Part shown: in pieces, positions 45,860 to 54,285 of the stretch | Layout of the letters: each line of letters starts with the position of its first letter | Numbering within the stretch: the first letter of the stretch is position 1 | Source of the DNA: Kaistella faecalis | GTDB lineage: Bacteria > Bacteroidota > Bacteroidia > Flavobacteriales > Weeksellaceae | Length of the DNA: 64,000 bases | Assembly (NCBI RefSeq): GCF_019195395.1 | Contig: NZ_CP078067.1 | Coordinates: 1,441,783-1,505,782 of the forward strand | Reading direction: 5' to 3' | Made by a program: the position numbers and the translations under genes | The notes under the pieces: model-generated | Seen by the model: the letters and a program-made list of their open reading frames with translations, nothing else | The model's database searches: none | Told to the model about the DNA's origin: nothing

Positions 45860-47120
45860 TGAATTCATTATTGGGCTGTTCGACTAAAATCTCGTGCATC
45901 AGTTTGCTGATTTCCTCTGCTTTCCAGGGATTATCGATGATGTATTTGGCAAACCTGTTGGTAATTTTCTGGATCATTTTATCCGAAAGCTGCATATCTG
46001 TCACTTCCACATATTTATGTTTTTTGTGGATATTGTGCATTTCGTTACGTTCCATATTTTTCAGAACGGCTTTAAAATGATGAATATTGGGTGCTAACTT
46101 TCTCTTTTTTTCCCACTCGAGAAAGTCTTTCGTCATTTCTCTGATGATTTCTTCGGCTTTCGGAATCTCTTTCTGCCGCTGTACCATCGTTTCACTGATG
46201 TGTAGAGATAGCTGGTCGACATCCACCAAACTTACGTTGGTATTATCGGTAATGTCTTTTTCAACATTATTCGGAATGGAAAGGTCGATTACTAAAGTTT
46301 CTTTTCCGTTTGGGAAATGAGTTTTATTGATAATCGGATGCTGAGCTCCTGTTGCAACAATCAAAATGTCAGTTTGCGCAAGTTCTTCCTGAAAATTCTC
46401 GAACTCTATATGGGGAATCTTATATTTTTCAGCAATCTTCTCAGCTTTATCTGAGGTTCTGTTGGCGATTTTGACTTTCGGTTTATAAACGTGTTTTACC
46501 AGATTTTCCACCGTATTCTGGCCAATTTCTCCAACTCCTAAAAGCAGGATATTTTTATCGGAAATTTGGGTCTGGTTTTTCAGGATATAGTGTACCGCAG
46601 CATAAGAAACTGATGCTGCCCCATTAGAGATTCCGGTTTCATTTTTAATCCTCTTGGAAATCTGGATGGCAGAATTTATTGCTCTTTCCAGAAACGGGTT
46701 AGAATTTCTTTTAACTTTTTTGAAACGGTGGTAAGCGTTCTTGATCTGTCCAATGATTTCGAAATCACCGATGATCTGGCTTTCCAAACCTGCAGCAACC
46801 CTGAAGAGGTGGTTCAGGGCTTCTTCGTGTTTCAGGATGTTGACGTACTGCATGAATTCCGTAAGGCTTACACCGATGGTTTTGCAGTATAATTCGGCAA
46901 TCAGGAGGTAATTTTGCGATGTGGTATAAATCTCGGTACGGTTGCAGGTAGAAACCACAAATGCGTCACCCAGATTTTCATCATGAATTTCGCTGACAAA
47001 GTTTTTAATGTTTTCGTCAAAAAACGCAAATTTTCCACGGGTCTCGGCATCGGCTTTTTCAAAACTGACGCTGAGGACGGCAAAATTGGCGGTTTTGTGA
47101 ATGTTGGTATCCTGATTCAT
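45846..47120 (-). CDS. hemA: Glutamyl-tRNA reductase
   Basis: First committed enzyme of C5-pathway tetrapyrrole synthesis, reducing Glu-tRNA to glutamate-1-semialdehyde. 424 aa. The catalytic Cys is in VVSTCNRTEIY, the NADPH-binding loop is LLLGVGEIGQNTV, and IVATGAQHPI plus the C-terminal dimerisation helix are present. First gene of the hem cluster, with a -7 box 10 bp upstream. hemL and hemB are not in the window. Confidence 0.95.
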   Translation of the reverse strand: MNQDTNIHKTANFAVLSVSFEKADAETRGKFAFFDENIKNFVSEIHDENLGDAFVVSTCNRTEIYTTSQNYLLIAELYCKTIGVSLTEFMQYVNILKHEEALNHLFRVAAGLESQIIGDFEIIGQIKNAYHRFKKVKRNSNPFLERAINSAIQISKRIKNETGISNGAASVSYAAVHYILKNQTQISDKNILLLGVGEIGQNTVENLVKHVYKPKVKIANRTSDKAEKIAEKYKIPHIEFENFQEELAQTDILIVATGAQHPIINKTHFPNGKETLVIDLSIPNNVEKDITDNTNVSLVDVDQLSLHISETMVQRQKEIPKAEEIIREMTKDFLEWEKKRKLAPNIHHFKAVLKNMERNEMHNIHKKHKYVEVTDMQLSDKMIQKITNRFAKYIIDNPWKAEEISKLMHEILVEQPNNEFNEKH

Positions 47121-47130
47121 AAAGCAACGG

Positions 47131-47138
47131 CAAATTTA
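47131..47138 (-). promoter_or_regulatory. -7 promoter element for the hem operon
   Basis: Minus strand TAAATTTG, full consensus match, 10 bp upstream of the hemA ATG; the predicted leader would be only a few bases. Confidence 0.5.
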
Positions 47139-47320
47139 AGACTTTAAATTGAATTGGCGAAGATTATACAAGATGAACATTATCAGTAAAATATATGAAG
47201 ATTTGGTGCTTATTTTCCGAATTTTCATTTAAAAATGAAATAATTAAGAAATAAAAAAGTTATTGTAGAATAGCTTGTAACTTTAATAAAATTTTAACCT
47301 AATTTAGTCTGAATCTAATT

Positions 47321-47337
47321 TTTAGAACGGTTCTAAA
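47321..47337. promoter_or_regulatory. Palindrome next to the mreB -7 box (possible operator)
   Basis: TTTAGAACGGTTCTAAA: perfect 8-bp arms around a single central G. It ends 4 bp before the -7 box, in the spacer between the expected -33 and -7 elements, a position where a bound protein could affect transcription. Confidence 0.5.
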
Positions 47338-47341
47338 TTTA

Positions 47342-47349
47342 TATCTTTG
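47342..47349 (+). promoter_or_regulatory. -7 promoter element for the mreB operon
   Basis: TATCTTTG, full TAnnTTTG match, 25 bp upstream of the mreB ATG. Confidence 0.6.
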
Positions 47350-47374
47350 TACACTTAAAAAAATCACGAAAAAA

Positions 47375-48400
47375 ATGGGTTTATTTGATATGTTCACGCA
47401 GGATATTGCGATTGACTTGGGAACTGCGAACACACTAATTATACATAATAATAAAATTGTCATAGATCAACCTTCGATAGTTGCCATAGAACGGTCCAGC
47501 GGAAAACCAATCGCTGTTGGTGAAAAGGCAAAACATATGCAGGGGAAAACCCACGAAGACATTAAAACCATCAGACCACTGAAAGACGGCGTAATTGCTG
47601 ATTTTCATGCTTCTGAACACATGATCAAAGAGTTTATCAAACAGATTCCTGGAATAAAAGGAAAACTTTTTCAGCCCACTCTAAAAATTGTAATCTGTAT
47701 TCCTTCAGGCATTACTGAAGTTGAAAAAAGAGCAGTAAGAGATTCTGCACAGAAAGTTAATGCAAAAGAAGTACGCTTAATCTACGAACCAATGGCTGCG
47801 GCAATTGGAGTTGGAATTGATGTTCAGAAACCAGAGGGTAACATGATTATCGATATAGGAGGCGGAACCACAGAGATCGCTGTAGTAGCTTTGGGAGGAA
47901 TTGTATGTGACAAATCCGTAAAAATTGCCGGTGATGTTTTCACCAATGATATTGCGTATTATTTAAGAACACACCATAATCTTTACATCGGTGAAAGAAC
48001 TGCTGAGAGAGTTAAGATCGAAGTTGGTTCAGCCGTAGAGGAACTTGATGTTGATATTGAGGATATTCCGGTTCAGGGACGTGATTTAATTACAGGTAAG
48101 CCAAAAGAAATTATGGTAAACTATAAGGAAATCGCCCGTGCATTAGACAAATCGATCATCAGAATTGAAGATGCGGTAATGGAAACACTTTCCCTTACTC
48201 CGCCGGAACTTGCTGCTGATATCTATAAAACAGGAATTTATCTTGCCGGTGGCGGCGCATTGCTTAGAGGACTTGCAGACAGGCTTCACAAGAAAACCGG
48301 ATTGCCGGTTTTCGTTGCGGAAGATCCCCTGAGAGCTGTAGTTCGCGGTACAGGTATCGCCCTTAAAAACATGGATAAATTCAACTTCCTGATTAAATAA
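47375..48400 (+). CDS. mreB: Rod-shape-determining actin homologue MreB
   Basis: Membrane-associated actin-like filament protein directing elongation of the side wall. 341 aa. Actin-fold nucleotide motifs are DLGTANTLI (phosphate 1), IDIGGGTTEIAVVALGG (phosphate 2) and LAGGGALLRGL (adenosine). The N-terminal amphipathic start MGLFDMFTQD is typical for membrane binding. First gene of an uninterrupted mreB-mreC-mreD-pbp2-rodA operon. Confidence 0.97.
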   Translation: MGLFDMFTQDIAIDLGTANTLIIHNNKIVIDQPSIVAIERSSGKPIAVGEKAKHMQGKTHEDIKTIRPLKDGVIADFHASEHMIKEFIKQIPGIKGKLFQPTLKIVICIPSGITEVEKRAVRDSAQKVNAKEVRLIYEPMAAAIGVGIDVQKPEGNMIIDIGGGTTEIAVVALGGIVCDKSVKIAGDVFTNDIAYYLRTHHNLYIGERTAERVKIEVGSAVEELDVDIEDIPVQGRDLITGKPKEIMVNYKEIARALDKSIIRIEDAVMETLSLTPPELAADIYKTGIYLAGGGALLRGLADRLHKKTGLPVFVAEDPLRAVVRGTGIALKNMDKFNFLIK

Positions 48401-48426
48401 TTTTATAACTTTTACGACACTTACTG

Positions 48427-49275
48427 ATGGGATTTCTGCTGCGATTATTTTCGAAGAACGGCCTGTTCGTCTTCTTTGTATTTCTGCAGCTTATTGCTTT
48501 GGTATTGATTTTCAGCAGAAATTCAATGCAGCAGTCGTGGATTGCAGGTCAAACGGCTGCCTTTAATTCTCAGGTTTCTGGGTATATTGACGAAGGCGCC
48601 TCTTATCTGAAACTGAAGCAAATCAACGAACAGTTGGTCGCCCAGAACAAATTACTGATGGAAGAGGTGTACGGTAAGAATTCCGGGGTTCCGGTTTTCA
48701 GAAAAGTTCATGATACCATTGGCGGAGGACAGATCTACACTTTTGTCGACGGCGAGATTGTGTTCAACAGTATCAACCGGAAGGATAATTATTTCACCAT
48801 CAACCGCGGAAAGAGAGATGGTGTTCATCCTCAGATGGGCGTAATGGCTCCGAAAGGTATTGCCGGAATTGTGATTAACGTTACAGATTCTTATGCTTTG
48901 GTACAATCGGTACTGAGTTTAAATAAAATCAAGATTAATGCGTCGCTGAAAAAATCCGGTTATTTCGGGACATTAACCTGGCGCGGCGATGATTCGCGAA
49001 TCATGCATTTAGCTGATGTTCCCAAATATGTTCCGCTGCAAATTGGAGATACGGTTGTAACCGACGGTAAATCGGCGATATTTCCACAGGGAATTATGAT
49101 TGGTAAAGTATCCGGATATGAAGTCGACAGTAAAACAGGCTTCTGGGATATTTCTGTGGAATTGAACGAAAAAATGGGGAACCTCAGCAAGATTTACGTG
49201 GTGAAAAACCTTAAGAAAGCGGAAGTTCAGAAAATTCAGGATACCTTACAGGCCACCATAAAAAGAGAGAAATGA
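48427..49275 (+). CDS. mreC: Rod-shape-determining protein MreC
   Basis: Periplasmic scaffold linking MreB to PBP2. 282 aa: one N-terminal membrane helix (about 14-32), a coiled coil near 60-90 and the beta-barrel MreC domain with FTINRGKRDGVHPQMGV and VVTDGKSAIFPQGI. Its TGA overlaps the mreD ATG as ATGA. Confidence 0.94.
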   Translation: MGFLLRLFSKNGLFVFFVFLQLIALVLIFSRNSMQQSWIAGQTAAFNSQVSGYIDEGASYLKLKQINEQLVAQNKLLMEEVYGKNSGVPVFRKVHDTIGGGQIYTFVDGEIVFNSINRKDNYFTINRGKRDGVHPQMGVMAPKGIAGIVINVTDSYALVQSVLSLNKIKINASLKKSGYFGTLTWRGDDSRIMHLADVPKYVPLQIGDTVVTDGKSAIFPQGIMIGKVSGYEVDSKTGFWDISVELNEKMGNLSKIYVVKNLKKAEVQKIQDTLQATIKREK

Positions 49276-49778
49276 TAAGCAGAACACTTTTTACAGATAT
49301 CCTGATGATCGTTTTTCTGGTGGCATTACAAATTTTTGTATTGAACCGCATTACGCTTTTCGGGAAATACACACCGGTTCTTTATCCTGTGTTTATTATG
49401 TTTTACCCGTTTTTCAGGAACAAATTTCAGTTTTTGGCATTGAGTTTCCTTTTAGGGTTAAGCATTGATGCATTTCTTTACACCTGGGGAATCAATGCAT
49501 TTGCCACGACGGTTATTGCTTATTTCCGTACGTTGATCTTCCGTACTTCAACAGATACGTCGACGGATTTCTTTTCCTTCCAGTCTTTGCAATGGTCGCA
49601 GTATCTGTTCTTCATACTGTCGAGTATTTTTCTGCATCAGTTATTGGTTCAGTATATCGAATTTTTCAAATTCAGCCGTTTTTTCGAAATCTTCGTGAAT
49701 ATTTTGGCAACGAGTGCCATTTCTTTTATATTTATACTGATGTACGCGCTGGCCTTTAAAATCAAGCAGAAAGTTTAA
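49272..49778 (+). CDS. mreD: Rod-shape-determining protein MreD
   Basis: 168 aa with five or six membrane helices. MreD is poorly conserved in sequence; the assignment rests on size, topology, the GLSIDAFLYTWGINAFATT segment (conserved loop region) and position between mreC and the PBP2 gene. Start overlaps the mreC stop. Confidence 0.9.
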   Translation: MISRTLFTDILMIVFLVALQIFVLNRITLFGKYTPVLYPVFIMFYPFFRNKFQFLALSFLLGLSIDAFLYTWGINAFATTVIAYFRTLIFRTSTDTSTDFFSFQSLQWSQYLFFILSSIFLHQLLVQYIEFFKFSRFFEIFVNILATSAISFIFILMYALAFKIKQKV

Positions 49779-49824
49779 CGTCACCTGAATAAAAAAACCT
49801 TTACAAAAGGTTATTAACAGACAC

Positions 49825-51843
49825 ATGAAATCACAGTATCTGAAAATCACCGTATTATTAGCGCTCCTTGCCATAATTTTTATAGCAAGGCTTGCTTATT
49901 TACAGCTTTTCACAGATCGCTACGCCTTAAATGCAGCCAATACTTCCATAAAAACAGAATATATAATTCCGCAACGCGGCGTAATTTTCGACAGGAACGG
50001 TAAGATATTAGTGGGCAACCAACCTTCTTATGAAATTTCCTTTACAGAAGCTTTAATAAAACCAGATTTCGACACGTTGGATTTCTGTAATTTAATGCGG
50101 ATCAGCAAACCGGATTTTATTAAAAGAATAGCTGCCATCAAAAACGAAAAATACTATTCTAAGCTTACTCCCATGACTTTTATGAAAAATCTAAGCCGTG
50201 AAGAGATTGCCAGAATTCAGGAAATTATATTTAAATATCCTGCGTTCAGTATTGTGTCGAGACCTCAACGGCAGTACGAAGTTTCAACCTCCGGAAATCT
50301 TTTGGGCTATACTAATGAAGTAAATGATCGTGACATTAAGAAAGATTCTCTTTATTACCTTCCTGGAGATTTTATTGGAAAAACCGGTGTAGAAAAATCT
50401 TATGAAAAAGATTTAAGGGGGGAAAAGGGCGTACAGTATATCCAGAAAGACATTCGCCTGCGCAGCATAGGCTCTTATAAAAACGGAACTTTAGATAAAG
50501 ATGTAGTTACAGGCAAAGATGTAACTCTGACTATTGACTACGATTTGCAGAAGATGGCCGAAGAAATGCTTGTAAACAAGCAGGGCGCTATTGTAGCATT
50601 GGATCCCACCAACGGAGAAATTCTGGTTCTTGCCACGGGTCCCGATATTGACCCTAATCTGTTCACCGGACCCAACAAAACAAAAAATCTGTACAGGCTC
50701 CAAATGGATACGGTATATAACAACCGGCCAACTTTTGACCGTTCCGTTCAGGCTGCATATCCTCCCGGTTCTACTTTTAAACTTCTAACTGCCGCTGCAG
50801 CGATGCAGATGGGCGTTATGGATGAAAATACCATTTTCCCGTGTGGTGGGGGTTTCAATTACCGTGGGTTGAGGGTTAAAGGTCACGGTGGCGCTGATCC
50901 GCTGGTGCCGGCGATTCAGGTTTCAAGTAACTGTTATTTCTCCTACGCGTTTATTGCGATTATGAATAAATATCCCGGGAATCCGAGCAAAGGAGTTGAC
51001 GAATGGAAAAAGATCATGAGCAGTTTCGGGTTGGGAGAATTTTTAAACAATGATATTGCAGTAGGATCCCGGGGAAGAATCCCTAGCGGCGCATTTTATG
51101 AAAAAAGAAGTGGCGGAAAAAAGGACTGGAGTTCTGCTTACACCATGAACGGATCAATCTTTAACGGAATGGGACAAGGGGATGTACTTCTCACTCCTTT
51201 ACAAATGGCAAATGCAACTGCTGCTATCGTAAATAAAGGTTGGTACTACACTCCTCACATCGTAAAATCAATAGACGGGAAACCTAATCCGGATCCACGA
51301 TTTAAAGTAAAACATAAAACCCTGGTCGATCCCAAACATTTTGCACCTATTATGAAGGGAATGGAAGCCGTAGTCACTGGTGGCACAGCAAGAAGTTTAA
51401 AATCAAATGATTTCACCATGCTCGCTAAAACTGGTACTGCACAGGTACCGCAAGGGAAAGACAACTCTATTTTTGTTTTAGCAGCACCTGCGGAAAATCC
51501 TAAAATTGTAATTGCAGCGGTAATGGAACACGCTGGTTTTGGAGGAACATGGGCAGGGCCGGCAGCTACTGCAATTGCAGAAAAGTATTTAACCGGAGAG
51601 CTTAAGCGCGAACATCTATACAATAAATTGGTCAACGCGAGTTTCATGCCTGAGTATAAAAGACAATGGGTCGTTGACTTGAAAAGGAAAGGCCTTTATA
51701 AAGAACCCAACAGAGATTCAATGAGAATTGAATCTATTGAAGACAGCTTAAAGTTTATCAAAAACGATCAGATCAAGGCAAGACTTATTTATAAAAGAGA
51801 TTCGCTTCGCGCAAGATTAAAAACCCAAACTGTGAAAAAATGA
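49825..51843 (+). CDS. mrdA: Penicillin-binding protein 2 (elongation transpeptidase)
   Basis: 672-aa class B PBP of the elongasome. One membrane helix (9-28), a pedestal/dimerisation domain with RGVIFDRNGKILVGNQPSYE, then the transpeptidase with SxxK in YPPGSTFKLL, SxN in VSSNCYFSY and KTGT in LAKTGTAQVP. The C-terminal 70 residues are Lys/Arg-rich, a feature seen in other Bacteroidota PBP2s. Its stop overlaps the rodA ATG (ATGA), coupling the two partners. Confidence 0.95.
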   Translation: MKSQYLKITVLLALLAIIFIARLAYLQLFTDRYALNAANTSIKTEYIIPQRGVIFDRNGKILVGNQPSYEISFTEALIKPDFDTLDFCNLMRISKPDFIKRIAAIKNEKYYSKLTPMTFMKNLSREEIARIQEIIFKYPAFSIVSRPQRQYEVSTSGNLLGYTNEVNDRDIKKDSLYYLPGDFIGKTGVEKSYEKDLRGEKGVQYIQKDIRLRSIGSYKNGTLDKDVVTGKDVTLTIDYDLQKMAEEMLVNKQGAIVALDPTNGEILVLATGPDIDPNLFTGPNKTKNLYRLQMDTVYNNRPTFDRSVQAAYPPGSTFKLLTAAAAMQMGVMDENTIFPCGGGFNYRGLRVKGHGGADPLVPAIQVSSNCYFSYAFIAIMNKYPGNPSKGVDEWKKIMSSFGLGEFLNNDIAVGSRGRIPSGAFYEKRSGGKKDWSSAYTMNGSIFNGMGQGDVLLTPLQMANATAAIVNKGWYYTPHIVKSIDGKPNPDPRFKVKHKTLVDPKHFAPIMKGMEAVVTGGTARSLKSNDFTMLAKTGTAQVPQGKDNSIFVLAAPAENPKIVIAAVMEHAGFGGTWAGPAATAIAEKYLTGELKREHLYNKLVNASFMPEYKRQWVVDLKRKGLYKEPNRDSMRIESIEDSLKFIKNDQIKARLIYKRDSLRARLKTQTVKK

Positions 51844-53069
51844 AGTGGACAGAAGGACTTGATAAACTGAGCATATTTCTGTATCTCGCTATTTCACTTT
51901 TTGCAGTGGCGAATATTTACAGTGTTGATGAAGGTTTAGGAACAAAACAATTTATATTTTTCTGTATCTCACTCTTCGTTGGGCTCATTATTTTTATCAT
52001 GAGAACTAAGTTCTTTGAAAATTTTGCCAGCATCATCTATGTGTTTGGAGTGCTGTTACTGATTGGTCTTTTCCCCTTCGGAACTGAAATTTTGGGACAG
52101 AAGAACTGGTATAAATTCGGCGGTATTACAATGCAACCGGTAGAGTTTGCCAAGATTGGTGTCTCGCTGATGTTAGCAAATTATGTATCCGGGCCCGACT
52201 TTAATCTCAAAATCCGTAAATCACTGCTAACAACACTGGCCATTATCGGTATACCGGCGGTAGTGGTACTAATGATTCCCGACGTTGGCTCACTGCTCGT
52301 TTTTACTGCTTTTTTTATTGCTCTTTTCCGGGAAGGACTCAACGGATGGGTTTTCGGCATAGGCGGGATTCTGGCTGCGGTGTTTTTAGCTGCACTAGCA
52401 ATCGATCCGCTATATTTGATTATTGGAATTGCTGTGATTTATGGTCTGGTAATTCTTATGAATTATTATAAAATCCACTGGCATGTTCTGTCTATTGCAG
52501 GCATAGCGGGCTCGTTCCTTATATTGTGCGGTATTGCTTACGGCTCACCAAAAGCGTTGGAAAAAATGCCGAAACACCAGCGGGAAAGAATTGAGGTTTT
52601 ATATAAAGGCGAAAAAGCCTTCCGCGATACTTCCGGTTATAATTTACTTTACTCGAAAACAGCCATTGGCTCCGGAGGTTTTTTCGGTAAAGGATATAAG
52701 GAAGGGTCGGTGACTCAGGGGAAATTTGTTCCCGAACAGGAAACCGATTATATTTTCTGTACAGTTGGCGAGGAATGGGGCTTTTTCGGAGCTTCTATGC
52801 TGGTGATTTTCTATGCCATATTTATAGGCAGGATTTATTACTTATCTGAACGCCAGAAATCTGCTTTTAACCGCGTTTTCGGGTATTGTTTTGCTTCAAT
52901 ACTTTTAATGCACTTTGCGATAAACCTCGGAATGGTAATGGGTCTTTTCCCCACCGTTGGGATTCCTTTGCCATATTTCAGTTATGGCGGCAGCTCTCTG
53001 TTGGCTTTTTCGATTATGACATTCATCTTCTTTAAACTGAATTATACCGACAGAAACAGTCTGGTTTAA
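51840..53069 (+). CDS. rodA: Peptidoglycan glycosyltransferase RodA (SEDS)
   Basis: 409 aa, about ten membrane helices. The SEDS core is present: ILGQKNWYKFGGITMQPVEF, with the polymerase-associated region around VLMIPDVGSLLVF (catalytic Asp in PDVG), FVPEQETDYIFCTVGEEWGF and GIPLPYFSYGGSSLL. Works with PBP2 to polymerise and crosslink glycan during elongation. Last gene of the operon; no strong terminator is obvious in the 228 bp that follow. Confidence 0.95.
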   Translation: MKWTEGLDKLSIFLYLAISLFAVANIYSVDEGLGTKQFIFFCISLFVGLIIFIMRTKFFENFASIIYVFGVLLLIGLFPFGTEILGQKNWYKFGGITMQPVEFAKIGVSLMLANYVSGPDFNLKIRKSLLTTLAIIGIPAVVVLMIPDVGSLLVFTAFFIALFREGLNGWVFGIGGILAAVFLAALAIDPLYLIIGIAVIYGLVILMNYYKIHWHVLSIAGIAGSFLILCGIAYGSPKALEKMPKHQRERIEVLYKGEKAFRDTSGYNLLYSKTAIGSGGFFGKGYKEGSVTQGKFVPEQETDYIFCTVGEEWGFFGASMLVIFYAIFIGRIYYLSERQKSAFNRVFGYCFASILLMHFAINLGMVMGLFPTVGIPLPYFSYGGSSLLAFSIMTFIFFKLNYTDRNSLV

Positions 53070-53257
53070 AACCTGAGCTGTAAAACCAGTAACTTCACAG
53101 CTAAAATTGATTTGTTTCTGGTGATGCCAGGTTAATGTATGGCCATGTCTTAATGTTGTAATATAGAACAAACTCAGTTAGCCCTAGTTCGGCTCATTTT
53201 ATTACGGTGAAGGATTTAACAACGGGTAATTGTTATTGGTAATTTCTGCGCACAAAA

Positions 53258-53278
53258 AAAGCTGCCACAGGCAGCTTT
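53258..53278 (-). terminator. Terminator for the NlpC/P60 gene
   Basis: Stem AAAGCTGCC / GGCAGCTTT with a 3-nt loop, followed on the minus strand by a T-run, 20 bp past the stop codon. The rest of the 53070-53297 gap shows only weak hairpins near rodA. Confidence 0.8.
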
Positions 53279-53297
53279 AAATGATCAATTATTTATT

Positions 53298-53984
53298 TTA
53301 ATTATTTGCAAAGTTTGTATTGAAGGTATCCTGAGAAATTATTCTCTTGGCAAACCTGTATTTAGGTCCCCAGTAAGAATCATTAAGTGAAGAAATCATT
53401 ACCCCTTTTGATGTGGCGGCATGGATAAATTTCACATCTCCCTCTTCTGTTACATTTTCTACGATACCTACGTGAGAAATTCTACCTCTACCTTGTGAAA
53501 AGAATACTAAATCTCCTTTCTGAAGGTTGCTTTTATCTACTTTCTCTCCTTCCTGAGCTTGTGATGCTGCTACTCGTGGTAAAGTCATTCCGGTTGCAGC
53601 GCCGAAAACAGATAATACAAAAGCCGAACAGTCAATTCCCCTTCTGGTCATTCCTCCGTATTTATAAGGAGTACCTAAGTAAGATTCAGCTTCGGTTAAA
53701 ATCTCGTCGATTTTCTTTGTAAATCTGATGGTTTTTGCAATTTCCTCATTCTTAATTGTAGCTTCTAAAGTTTTTGCTGCTGCGAGTTTTTCGTCGTTAA
53801 AACTCTTAAGTAATTGAGATTTTGCGGTTTCTAATTTTTTGTTATCGATTGATGCAAGTTTGGCATCTGATTTGTATTGATTTGCGTAAGTTGTTGGGGT
53901 TGAAACAACATAGTTGGTTACGCATGATTGTAATGAAAATGTAGCTGATACAGCAACTAAATAATACAAGACTCTTTTCTTCAT
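53298..53984 (-). CDS. NlpC/P60 (C40) peptidase lipoprotein
   Basis: 228 aa. Lipoprotein signal ending in LQSC (Cys21). A helical linker (about 35-105, rich in Lys/Ala/Glu) is followed by the NlpC/P60 domain with YLGTPYKYGGMTRRGIDCSAFV (catalytic Cys in IDCSAF), RVAASQAQEG and GRISHVGIV with the catalytic His. It is a cell-wall hydrolase cleaving within stem peptides. Monocistronic, with a -7 box upstream and a strong terminator. Confidence 0.92.
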   Translation of the reverse strand: MKKRVLYYLVAVSATFSLQSCVTNYVVSTPTTYANQYKSDAKLASIDNKKLETAKSQLLKSFNDEKLAAAKTLEATIKNEEIAKTIRFTKKIDEILTEAESYLGTPYKYGGMTRRGIDCSAFVLSVFGAATGMTLPRVAASQAQEGEKVDKSNLQKGDLVFFSQGRGRISHVGIVENVTEEGDVKFIHAATSKGVMISSLNDSYWGPKYRFAKRIISQDTFNTNFANN

Positions 53985-54062
53985 ATATATTTGATTATCT
54001 GTGTTAAATTGAAATACTTCTTTTTAAATGCAAAGCAAAATTAGGTATTCGAGTTCGATGGG

Positions 54063-54081
54063 GGGTGAAAACACCCTTTTT
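54063..54081 (+). terminator. Orphan plus-strand terminator-like hairpin
   Basis: GGGTG / CACCC with an AAAA loop, followed by TTTTT. No plus-strand gene lies upstream within the gap, so it may end a small RNA, or it may act in the NlpC promoter region. Confidence 0.5.
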
Positions 54082-54135
54082 GAAATCCCTATTTAACACT
54101 TTTTAACACTTTTCTTTACAATGTTAAAGGAAAAT

Positions 54136-54170
54136 AAACCGCAATCCCTTTATTTTAGAGATTGCGGTTT
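54136..54170. terminator. Second hairpin with T-run between NlpC gene and glnA
   Basis: 11-bp stem AAACCGCAATC / GATTGCGGTTT with a 13-nt loop. TATTTTTTTT follows on the plus strand. It is orphan in the plus direction and redundant with the glnA terminator in the minus direction. Confidence 0.6.
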
Positions 54171-54252
54171 TATTTTTTTTATGATTTCTTAACATTTATG
54201 TAATATATCTATAATAGATATCAAATTCCTCTATAATGTATGTCCCGAAAAA

Positions 54253-54280
54253 ATAAGCCCTGAACAATGTCAGGGCTTAT
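54253..54280 (-). terminator. Terminator after glnA
   Basis: 11-bp stem ATAAGCCCTGA / TCAGGGCTTAT with a 6-nt loop, running into a T-run on the minus strand 6 bp after the stop. Confidence 0.82.
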
Positions 54281-54285
54281 CAATA

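Larger units (their letters stand above)
53985..54285. other. 301-bp intergenic region with several hairpins and a possible small RNA
   Basis: Holds: a plus-strand -7 box TATATTTG (53986-53993); a minus-strand -7 box TAATTTTG (54036-54043) for the NlpC gene; a terminator-like hairpin (54063-54081); a tandem TTAACACTTTT repeat (about 54092-54112); a second hairpin (54136-54170); and the glnA terminator (54253-54280). A plus-strand RNA from about 53998 to 54081 is possible. Confidence 0.45.
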
